NCBI RefSeq assembly: GCF_036711975.1
Contig: NC_091968.1
Coordinates: 9,052,001 to 9,116,000 of the forward strand
DNA length: 64,000 nt
Origin: Onthophagus taurus
Lineage: Eukaryota > Arthropoda > Insecta > Coleoptera > Scarabaeidae
Direction of reading: 5' to 3'
The notes under the pieces are model-generated. The model was not told where the DNA came from. It searched no databases and saw only the letters and a program-made list of their open reading frames with translations. Below are positions 12,201-24,200 of this stretch, piece after piece (the stretch's first letter is position 1; the number at the start of each line of letters is the position of its first letter). A program made the position numbers and the translations under genes.

Positions 12201-15200
12201 ATTAACTTTTTCTTGATTTCTCTTAGCTCAATTTCCATTATTATTTCGAATTGGAGGTGTATGTGTTTTTGGAACATTAAGATTTCTTGTTGCCTTCCAC
12301 AGAGAATGATTAGTACTGGCGTCGTCAGTAAGGTCTTTTAAGTAATTTTGAATATTATTATCTTTGTAGCTATCTATTAATGCTCTTAATTCGGCTGTTA
12401 TTATATTTAATTTAGTTTTATCACTAGGAATTCTATCGGTTTGCCATTTCTTTCTTGCTTTCCGTTTTTCTGCAATTTTGTCTCTAATGAATTTAGGATA
12501 AATATTAGATTTAGGTTTTAGTGTTAAACTTGGTGTTGAGGCTCAGGCTGCATTTTGTATGTCTTTTAAGAGCTTTTCTACTTCATTGCCAATGTCTTCG
12601 TTTGTTTTCATAAGAACATTAAGATAAATTTTATTATCTTATGTTTGTTGAAATAGTTTCCAATTAGTGAGTTTATTAGTTAGTGATAAAAAGGGTTCTT
12701 TGTTACATACTTTGTTAATTAGAGTAATAATTACAGTGTAGTAGAATTTCCAGCCTTAACTCTTCTTCTATGTATACGAAGTTAAGCGATATATTTTTCG
12801 TAATAAAAAAATCAAGCAGATCCGGAATTTTACTTCTATCTGTTGGCCAGTAAATTGGCTTCCCAGTGGAGAGCACCTCACAATTTAGGGCCTTTATTGC
12901 AGTTCTCTTCCTCTTTCAGTATTTGTCAAGCGAGAACCCCAAGACATATGTTTTGCATTAAAGTCTCCTCCAAGTATAAATTTGTTTAGGTTGAAATTGA
13001 AGTTAATATCCATTATACCAGTTTGTTTAACGTGATAGAAAAAATTTCGAATTTTGTTGTACTTTTACTGGTATATATAAATAAATAATTTAATAAAAAA
13101 AATAATAAAATTAATTTAATAAAAAAGTCATAATTTAACTACAGAAAATTTATTTTCTTGTTAGTCCTTAATAGTTTGATTTAAATGAGTTTTCAAAATA
13201 TTTTCCAGTTTGAATTTAAATTTAAAATGCGTCACCAAATATTTTTGTACATGCGCATTATATATTGTTCTCTTACGAAAAATAAAAAAGAAAAACCTGA
13301 ACTTAGACCATCTTGTAACATCTACCACAAAAGACGTCCCTACAGAGTTAAATCTTTAAAGATTTAAAAAAAATTTTACGTTTATTTTAAGTAAATTATG
13401 TGACAATAATAATTTAATTTGTTCACCGCTTTATGTTTTCGATGTTAATTTCCTGTAAAATTCATTGACTTGTAAGTATTTTTTAAAAAACTTTTTATTG
13501 TTAATTCTTTTGTTGTCTCTGATGATAGCTTTTTGCCGAAACTAGTTAGACAACAAAAATATAAATAAACCAGTAAATGTACAACGAAATTCGAAATTTT
13601 TTCTATCACATATAAATTTGTTGTCAAGATGTAGTAGAATTTCCTGATAATCTTCTCTTTTCAGATTATGTCTCGGTGGTATGTACGTTGCTCCTACAGA
13701 TATTAAGCCATTAGCAGTTTGAACTTTTACCACTGTAGTTTGGTGTTGTTCAGTACTAATTGTATTGTTCAAATAGTGGCCAACATTCCTTTTAATAATA
13801 ATTGCACTTCCACCTCGAACCGCATTACTTGGGTGAATTGTGTGATAAATATTGTAATGGTTGATGTTTATATACGATTCTCGTGTAGTCTAAGACCGTG
13901 TGTCTAAGACCATTGGAATTCTAGAGCATTATTTTTAGGAGCTGCTTTTTAGACATTTTGATTTCTTGTTTGAATCGCTCCTTGGCTTAAATTGCTTTCA
14001 ATGAAATCAACGTGCATATAATGTTTTTATTGTTTTTTCTTGTTGAAGTATTTTTTCTAGTATAAGATCTAATTTACTGTCAGCCTTTTTCTCGACTAAT
14101 GATTACTTACAGTTTTCTCTGCAGTTTCACCACTCGCTTTTTCGGCATACGAGACGCCTGGCTTTCTTTTATTTGAATTTACTGTTTTCTTATTCCTGAT
14201 GGCTTGTAGTTCCTTAATCACAATGCATCCTCGGTAGTTCGCTGGATGATTTTCTCCGCAGTTAAAACGTTTAGCCGGCATTTCTTTGGCTTTAGTGCAT
14301 TCACTGGTCTAGTGTTCACCAGCGCATTTCGGATTTTTGTGGCAGTAAGCTTTGGTGTGGCTTTTGCACTGGGGCATTTGTTTTGGCTTTCTATACTCTT
14401 CGATTTTGACACGCATTCCTAATATGCTTGTTATTTCGTGGATTCTTTTTACATCCTTTGACGGTTTAAAATCCAAGATGTATAAAGGAAGAGGTTCTTT
14501 TCTGTTATATTTTAACATTTGGGTTACTTTACAAATGTTATAATTGCACTCCAATAGTTCACCTTTAATATCATTAACATTACAGCTTTTATGCATCTTT
14601 TTAGCTATCACTTTCAGATTTCTGGTTTGCTTATTTTCATAAGTGGACCAGGACAAATTCTTTTCAGTAAGCATCTTTAATGCTTCTCTGTACTTTTCTT
14701 CCGAATTAAGATGTAGTTTTACGCTTTAAATGTAATTTATAAATGGCATCATATTGTTTGACATTATAAATTAGTATTGGTGGGGGTAGTAATACCTTCA
14801 GTTTGTTTTTTGTGCCCGATTGTATCGGTTGCTTTTCAGGTTTGCTTTCAATTTCCGAAGACAGTTTAGATGGCGAGGTTTCAGTTTTACGTTTTTTGTT
14901 TCCTTTAGCTTGTTTTATTATCCAATCAGTCTCCAAAGCTAACTCATCTTCGTCTGTGGTATACACCACTTTGGTGGTTACTGGAGGGTTAAGATTTTTT
15001 GTTGAGTTTTTAAACCTTCTATAACCTCCTTCAGGTCATCTATTTGTTTCTGAAGTGTAGCTTCATCTTAAAGGAATTTATATAAAGGAGTTTTTGAACT
15101 CTGGACCTGATCGTTAAGGCATTATTAAAAAAATATGTTCAGTACAAAGTTTGAGCAAGTTGTAAATGTGGCCAACATCTTTTGAATGAAGTTTATCCTT

Positions 15201-18200
15201 GATAATTGGGATATTAGCGTAAAACTAGGCCTGCATTTTTGTTTGCATTAATGATATGATGAGATTCATTCTGAAGTGATCTTCCTCTAAAGCTCCAATG
15301 GTAGCACATTCTAGATCAATCTTGGCTGCGAGGGTTTTATGGTATATTTGTGTCTTTTGTTGAGCCAGTTCTTTTTAGTTGAAAATAATATTTGATAGGT
15401 TAGTTATGTTGGGGTGAAATTTGTGTTGATAAGTTAAATCGGATGTTGAGTTTTGAATGAGTGTTGAATTTAGAATTGAGTTTTGTTGCTCAATTTATTA
15501 ATCCTGTTATTTTTATTTCTCCAAGATGTATTTAGTCGTTCTCTTTCGAAATGTTTTTATTGTTCTATAATATCGTGTCTTTTTAAATAATGCAATCTAT
15601 TTGTTAAAATATTGTAAATATAGTTATTTTCTAGACTCTTCTTGTGAGAAGAACCTCAAATGTTGAGGTAATTTATATTCTGTGTATTTAAGAATTAATT
15701 CTTCATTCAAGCAAATTTTATTAAATTTAATGTTCTGCAAAATGTGTTGAATTTGATATATTAATCTCTTGTATATAGATCAGGATTAATTTTGTAGTAC
15801 CTTTTAAACTGATCTTTAATTAGATAATAAACATGAGTCTTACTAGTTTTGGCTAATAGCCATCTTCAGAGATTCTACAATTAATTAACAATCATAATAA
15901 TAAGTTTATTAAAACGTAACTGATTTTACTCTACTTTGATATTTACTTAAACACTTTTTCGTTTTAAGGTGGTGATTTATTAGTGACATGTCATCTTCAC
16001 CAATCTCACAGCAGATCAAATACGAGTGTATCAATGATTGAAGATAACGGAAAGCCGCCACCTTTACCACTAAAGAAACGTCACAGTAAGTTATATATCT
16101 TAATATTACTTTTTTAAATCATAATTTTTAATTGGACCCATTTTTGTTGATAATCGTAGTTTTTATTTCTAATTTTATCTCTTTACGTATGTTATTTCTT
16201 TAGTGTTCCAATCGGTGGCTTATTCCGGTAAGTTAAAGCCACAAAATTTTGTAGTGCAATGCAAAACGAACAAAAAGGCCTCGATTTGTGACAAAGTGGC
16301 CGAAATAGCAACAAATTTTATGCTTTTTATCACGTTTTCACTGATTTTCACCAAATATTCACCAATTATTCACCATCAATCCCGGCTTTATTTTTGTACA
16401 TTTATTTATTTTGACAATATATTTAAGCACAACACCCCGAAAAATCCTCCAAATAAGGCAAGAATTTTTTGAAAGCATGTTGCAAATAAAAATTGCATGG
16501 AGAAAAATTTTTTTGTATACAAAGAAGAATTTTTGCTTTCATTTATAATTTAAATAAAAAAAACGGTCTTGATTTAATTTTTTCTTTTTATTAAAATGTA
16601 GTTATGGCTTATATGGAAATGTTTGGAAATTGTTCACATTCCGGTGACACCGAATTCATTACCGAGCGTCATTCAATGGTTATTCAAGGTCAAAGAGCAT
16701 CACATCCCCCACAACTCGGCCTCCCAACAACTCAATCTTGTTCGTTTTCACACACAAGTTCATGTTCTCGTTCGATGCACTCACAAACACTCACCATTCC
16801 GCACACTTCCGGTGAAATTACCAGTCCGATTCCATCCCCAATTCGTTCCCCAAACCTTTCAATCAGCCCGATTCCACCAAGCGGGACCCCACCGGCTTTA
16901 CCCCCAAAACGATCCCGCTCAAGTTCCGCAAAATCTTCACCTCCCCCAACTCCTCAAGGAAATATTCAAGAAAAAGCACCAGCGAAATCTTTACCCGATC
17001 TTTTGGAACATACCTCCGTTATAATCCCGAAAGAGGAAGTTCGAGAAGCTTTAGTTGAAGTAAAACCGTGCGATGTTGATTTAATGGAAGCGGTTGATAT
17101 CACGGATTATTTAGTATTTAAATCACCGGAAGATGATGGACCCGATATCAGAGGGGGATGTATTGATGCTTTGATTATTCAAGCGACAAAAGCAACTAAA
17201 AATGGAGGTAAGAATGTAAAAATGAACACACCAGAAATGGAAAATAATCATAAACATTGTAATAAATAAGTGTTTAACCCTAGAAAGCTAAAATATCGTA
17301 AAAATTACGAGTGTATTTTTTTTGTTTAGTTTTCTCCAATTACTCTGCGACTATTGACTCGCTTGTCTAGTTGCAGTATGTCATTTTTTTACATATCCGT
17401 TTTGTGTATAGTGGATTATTATTGATTGAAAAGTGATAATATTTTGTTCTCATGCGTAGTTTTAGTGGTAAATGTAAATAATGTTAATGCGTAGCGCTTC
17501 ACAGATGGAGAAGTACAGTGTTTTAATTAATTATCATACCCGACATCATCATTGCAAGTATGCAACCAATATCACAGTCTTTATTTTAAAATACGCGATT
17601 TGCTTATTGCAATACCAATACTGTGATATTGGTTGCATACTTGCAATGATGATGTCGGGTACGATAATTAATTAACATACTGTATGTGTTGCTGCTGTCG
17701 GGACAAAATTTCATCCATACGTCCTGTTGGTTCCCTTTGTAAAGGGGTAGACTTTTCACCAAGATTTCACCTGGCATCTTCAGTGCGTTGTCGTAGTCTC
17801 CTGTCGGCAGACCAACGTACTGCGGTGTTTGGGGCTCCTTTTATAGTAGTCCGTCGCGGTCTTAGATTGTCAACATAACTCGTTGGTCAAGAGAAGCGTC
17901 GGCCTCTAGCGGTGAATCCCAAAACGGTCAATAGAGCGTCGTCGTCAATAAAAATGAACATCGACGATATCCAAGAGCTTGGCAATAAAACCTTGGAGGA
18001 CCTTTTAAGGGCCATCGCGATGTTACTTCAAGAGAGAATAAACCAAAAACGAAGATGAGGAGTTCGGTCCACCGAAATGAAAGAAAAAACGAAAAATACA
18101 ACAAGAAGATCCTGAAATCGAAATAAGCAACAGATATGCCCAACTGGGCGATCACGAAGAAGAAAACATGGAAGAAGAAGGACATGACGAGGAAGAGGCA

Positions 18201-21200
18201 GAAGACGAACAAATAGAGAAGAGGCCAAAAAATAAACTAGAACCAACACATCAAATAGAAAAAAAATTGGCAACAGTCGACGCAATAAAGAAACCGAAAG
18301 TAGCACCGTTAGTTCTAACGCAAAAAAAAACAAATGGAATGACGTGAGCCACCTCATGAATAAAAAGAAAATAAACTACGTAAAAGCAAAACTGGTCGCA
18401 CAGGGGATAAACATAGAACCCACAACCGAATATGATTACAGACAGTTCAAAAAACTATTGGAAGATGAGCAAATTCAGTTCTACCCATACGACTTAAGGT
18501 CAGAAAAAAAAACTGAAGATAGTAATTAGGGGAGTCATACAGGAGACGACCCTAGAGGAAGCAGAAAAAGACCTAATGGCCTAATGGCAAAAGATACCCG
18601 CATGAATGGCAAAACAGGGCAAACCAGCGCCAATTATTCCATCACTAAGGTATGCGGAACGGCAGTCAATGTAGAATCGTTACGAACAAAAACAGAGATC
18701 ATACAGTACCATCGGTGTCAACTCTTTGGACACGCACAGAAAAACTGCAACGGCGAATTCAAGTGCATGAAGTGTGGTTAAAGCCATATCACGAAAGACT
18801 GCACCAAACCCAAAACGACTGCTCCGCGATGCGCCAACTGCAGCGACGAACATCTGTCCACTTCAATACGATGTGCAAAAAGCCCGAACAACTCAAACAT
18901 AAAAAAACTGTCAACATACACAAGCCGGAGAATAACTTCTGGAACAAGAAAGAAGAGGCCCGTAGAAAAGAAGTGCTCCATAACGAAAAAAATGATGAAA
19001 ATACGAAACGAAAAGAAACTGAAACAAACGATGACAAAAAACACAACGACAACAACACAAACAATAACACAGACGAACTTAAAAGAACACTAGGCGAGAT
19101 GTACGCTGAATTTGCCTTCACAAATCCTACAGAAAAATATTAATGAAAAAAATTGTTTGAAAGTAATGGCAAAAAACTTACCATCGGTTAAATCACGAAA
19201 TGTGTATTTCGCATACTTCCACAGTATGGCGGTGTATGGCATAGTAATATGGGGTGCTTCCAGTGACCTAAAAGAAGTTTTCAAACTACAAAAGAAAGCG
19301 ATAAGAACGCTAGTAGGTCTAAAACAAAATCAGAGTTGTAGAGGTCATTTTAAAATTCTAAAAATATCGATATTACCATCCTCATATATACTTACGTGCC
19401 TACATTATATACACAAAAACAGGGATTCACTAACCACAATTACAGAGTCTCACCCCTACTGCACCGGACAAGCAGATGACATCAAACTTCCATATCACAA
19501 AACAACAAAATCACAAAAAAAATATTATTATACAATGAATTGTTACTCCATTTGAAAACATTGAATATGAAGAGTTTTAAGAGAAAGGTCAAGAATATGC
19601 TCTTAGAAAAGGAATTCTACTCCATAGACGAATACTTTGCAGCGATGAAGATAAACTAATGAATATTGTCATTATTATTACGACTTTTATTTGACGAGAA
19701 TATTATACATTTTGATGCATATTCAATAAACTTATTATTATTATTATTATCCTTACCATGTTCAACGAATGCAAGAAGTAGTCGCTGCTGACTACGTTTC
19801 GAGATGAGCATTCTGTGGAACGATGTTGCAGAAGCTTGCACAAAATCCAATATTTCACGGTAGTATTTTATACGGTAGCTGACGAAGCTGCTTTTCCAAA
19901 AAACGGAATTTTGAATTTTCACAACAATCACTTTTGGACGGATGAAAATCCTCACGCTGTTGTGCAATCAAGAAGCCAGTATAAGTTTTCTGTAAATGTT
20001 TGGCTTGGTATAACGATTCTTCCTAATCGCTAAACTGCTGAAACTTATTTGGCTTTTCTGCGAAACACTTTGCCGATATTATTCAAAGATGTACCTGTCC
20101 AGGATAGGTTGCAAATATGGTTCATTAATTAATTAATTTTCGTAATTTTCTTAATACTGAATTTTATGGTAGAAGGACAGGAGGAGGTTCAATAATTTGG
20201 CCACATAGATCACCTGATTTAAAACCTCTAGACTTTTTGCATGAGGTTACTTAAAATCATTAGTGTATTCAGCACCTGTTAATAACTTAGAGGATCTCCA
20301 GCAAAGAATACAAAACGCATGGGAGACTATTCGCCAATCTCCAGAAGTCTTCGAAAGAGTGCGCGATTCTTTTGTAGGAAAATATTATTAAGCGCTATTA
20401 TTTATTTCAGTATTTTGTTTTCACGTTAGCGGGATGTTTCTGTTTTCTACTTAGGTTCTATAGGAAAAGTTCCTATAAACATGTGCTCAATTCTCAAAGG
20501 TAACTCAGATACAGCGAGTTAATGCATAAACTGATTTATTTAAATATGTACATAAAATATCGAATTTTGGACTTTAAAGAATTGTTTGAATATCCCATCG
20601 CCTAACTCAATGCACTTGGCTAATCTCTTGAAGATATCACGCACTGTGCTGCGTAATTTATCCTGATGTGCCTTGATTCGTGCAGCACTGGACGTAATAC
20701 GAGCGATTAACTCATCACGCATCTTTACTTTTATTTGATAAACATCGCTTTTCAGCCATCCCCACAGATCGTTATCTAACGGATTAAGGTCCGATGACCA
20801 AGCTGGCCAACTGATAGGACCCCCACGACCAATCCACCGTTCCGCAAAGGTTTGGTCAGCTATTGCATCACTTGACAGCCGTAGCGAGCAGGGACCTCAT
20901 CATGCTGGAAGAACATATTGGCTCTGATAGCCAAAGAATCTTTTAACAGTATTGGAAGCTCATTGCGCAAGAACTCTTAATATCTGTCCGCTGTTAGACA
21001 CTCGGGTAGTACGAAAGGCCCAATTAAGTTATTGTCAATCATTCCACACCATACATTCACAAAGAATTTTACTTGAAAATTTGTTACAACATTGGCATGC
21101 CGATTATCCTCAGACCAACGATGATCATTCGCTTCATCAGCATTAACTAGCTGTATCTCAGTTACCTTTGCGAATTGAGCATATGTTTTTAAGAACTTTT

Positions 21201-24200
21201 CTCCTTAAAATGAACAAATCTATAACATATTAACGTATGTACTATTCCTCATGAAACACTCTGTATAATATACATAAATACTTTTTTTCGAAAACTGCTA
21301 TTAAAAGTTGACTTTTGCGTAGTACTTAGCGACCGTCAAAACGATAGTTTTTTGTCAACAGGACGTAAAAGTCTTTTACGTCCAGGACGCAAAAGACTTT
21401 TACGTCCAGCTACGACAATCAAAGAATTTGATACTATTAATTGTTAATTTATTGTTATGAACAAATTATAAACACAAAATAATTAACATTTAATTGTTTT
21501 ATCATTTCATTTCACGTTTAATAAATGCAAATTTATAATTGTACATTTGTTCAATATGTCAGGTTAAATCGATGTGACGTTAAGTTTTTGACATAACATT
21601 AAATGAATTCTAAATGTCATTATACGGAATTTGGTCTTTTTATTAATTTATAACTTTAGAATACACAGTTTTCGAAAAAATGTTGTTTGATACACGACAG
21701 CGAAATTCTTTTGCATTCTCGAACGAGAGTATCATTTCGCTATCTTGTATCAAAAATAACTATTTTCAATTATCATTTAAAATCGTCATATAATTTGTAA
21801 CTTGTCATTTACTTTTTTGTTTGTATATTTATATTTATTTTTGTTTTGCTCATTCTCATCTGAAATACTTGTTTAATTGTATTTTTTTTGGATACTTTTC
21901 GTATGGGTCATTTGAATGTGAGGTTCCTGCTTGCACACTTTGATGATTTCAGGGTTAATGTACTTCGGTTTGATTATGATGTTTTTGCTATGCCTGAAAC
22001 TTGGTTAAATTCGGATATTGAGGCATCTGTTGTTTGTATCAATAATTATCACCTAGTTAGATCGGACAGGCCATCTAGGGGCGGTGGAGTTAGTCTATAT
22101 ATACGGAGTTGCATTGAATGGTGAGGTATTGATGTTGTGCATGTTCCTGGAGTAGAACAGCTTTGGGTTGAGATTCGGCTCAATGGTTTAAATTTTGCAG
22201 TTGGAGTTATCTATAGGCCTCCTTCTTTTGATATTAATTTGTTTCTTCGTTCGTTTGACGAGTCATTGTCAGAGATTTATGTTGCAATGGATAGAGTATT
22301 AATTTTGGGTAACTTTAACATTAACCTCATGATGCCTGGCCCCTCTACTGATTGTTTACTTTCAATTCTAAATACTTTTAGTTTAAGCCAGATTGTTTTT
22401 TTTGAAACACTCATTGATGTTATTATTATATCAAAGGAGTTGCCTCTTCGTGTTTGTGACACTGTCGATGTTGGGTTCTCGGATCACTTGTTAGTTTTTT
22501 ATGAGTTAGCGATATCAATGAGTACTAAGTCTAAGGCTACAGTTATTAGTTTTCGTGGTCTCCCTGGTATTGACGTTCTTGCCTTTAATGAGGATCTGCA
22601 ATTGATGAATTGGGAGGCTGTCCTTGATCTTAATATAATTGATGACAAACTGATCTGATTTTCATGCACCCATGATTACTAAGGTAATCAGAAAGCGTGC
22701 TTTGCCATGGATCACTTGGAATCTCGGGCAGATTATTAAACTAAGGAATGTAGCATTTGCTAAGTATAAAAGGATTAGGAGTCAGCAGAGTTTTCAATAT
22801 TATAGACTATTTGTCGGGAAAAAAAGACATTTTTTGAAAAAAATTGAATTGTCGGTGACTCTAAGTGTTTGTGGAAAAACTTGAGAAGGTTTAACGTGTT
22901 GAAATCTTTTGCTATTTCGTTGCCTTCTCATTTGTCAGATCCTAATGTTATCAATACATTTTTTAGTAATAGTGTAAATGACTGCTTGATTACTCCTGAT
23001 ATTGATCTTCTTGCTTTCTATAATAATAATAGGATGCGTCCTGCTTCGTCCATGTTTGCATTTAGTGAGGTCTCTACTGAGTGTATCCAGCAGATTTTAT
23101 TGAACCTAAGGTCTACAGGAGTTGGATCTGATGGAATCAGCCTAGATATGATTCGACTGTTTTGTCCCCGTATTCCTGACGTGCTTGTCCATCTTTTCAA
23201 TTTTTGTTTGATTCAAGTCAGTGTTTCCAGATTACTGGAAGTATGGTTTTGTTGTCCCCATTCCCAAAGTTGTTCCTATCACTGGTTGTAAGGATTTGAG
23301 GCCCATTACAATTTTGCCGGTTCTTTCAACGATCTTAGAAAGACTTATGATAAAGCAGTTAAATATTTATCTGGAAGCACATTGCATTTTGCCTCTTAAG
23401 CAGACTGGGTTCAGGAGACAGTTCAGTTGTATTACTGCGCTCCTGGATTTGACTGATGATGTACTCAGGTCTCTGGACCAGGATAAATCCACAATATTAA
23501 TTTTACATGATTTCACTAACGCCTTTGACATCCTTGATCATAGTCTCCTGTTGTACATTTTGAAGTTTATTGGATTGGATGTTCATGCAGTATATCTATC
23601 AAATAGGGTTTAGTCGGTTAGGCTGAATTCTGTTTTATCAGATCCTGGGCAATCTATTTTCAAAACTTGAGTATTGTTCTTATCATTCTTATCATAATTT
23701 TGTATTTTGTTTTTTGTTATCATTATTTCTGGCTCAATAAACAATTTATTATTATTATTATGTCAAGTATATCTTCAAATGGAGGAAGATCTTGTAATTA
23801 GAGATTTACTTTAAGTATTTTGTGTTCGGTTTTTATATTCTATTTGTATTTTCCCCATTAAATAAACATTTAAAGACCAAGACGCTTCATTCCCTAATAA
23901 CTCTGGAGTTGTTTATATCTTCGAAACCACTGCTTTTAGGACTTAGGTTTACTAAGACTTTTTTATTTATCTTGAGGAGAACTATAATAAGTGGGCAAAA
24001 TATCCGAACACAATTTTTAAACACCCGGTATATTCAATCAATTATACATCTAACCTTGTTAATTTAATTAAAAATAAATTTTTAATTTATTTTTAATATC
24101 TTTTCAGTTTTTACATACCAAGAAGCATTTTTAACAACATACAGAACGTTTATTGCGCCATCTAATTTAATAGCAAAACTTTTACGCCGATTTAAGTATT

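Larger units (their letters stand above)
11660..15060 (-). pseudogene. Jockey-type LINE, ORF1 gag + EN + RT relic
   Basis: Transcribed against C3G, inside its intron. From 15060 leftwards: a gag-like ORF1 with VLLPPPILIYNVKQYDAI and LKVIAKKMHKSCNV, then zinc-knuckle remnants (QCKSHTKAYCHKNPKCAGEH and CGENHPANYRGC) typical of Jockey ORF1 proteins. Next comes an endonuclease part at 13772-13625 (TANGLISVGATYIPP) continuing at 12985-12900 with FILGGDFNAKHMSWGS across an inserted PLE. RT N-terminal sequence ends near 11870. It lacks the catalytic RT core and 3' end, and each domain is frameshifted. Confidence 0.8.

Noticed and set aside
16228..16472. Continuation of the open frame after the microexon
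   Set aside because: A GTAAGT donor ends the exon and the continuing translation resembles nothing in C3G.
18778..19121. Two long minus-strand frames rich in Phe and Ser
   Set aside because: Antisense shadows of the A-rich LINE ORF1 on the plus strand.
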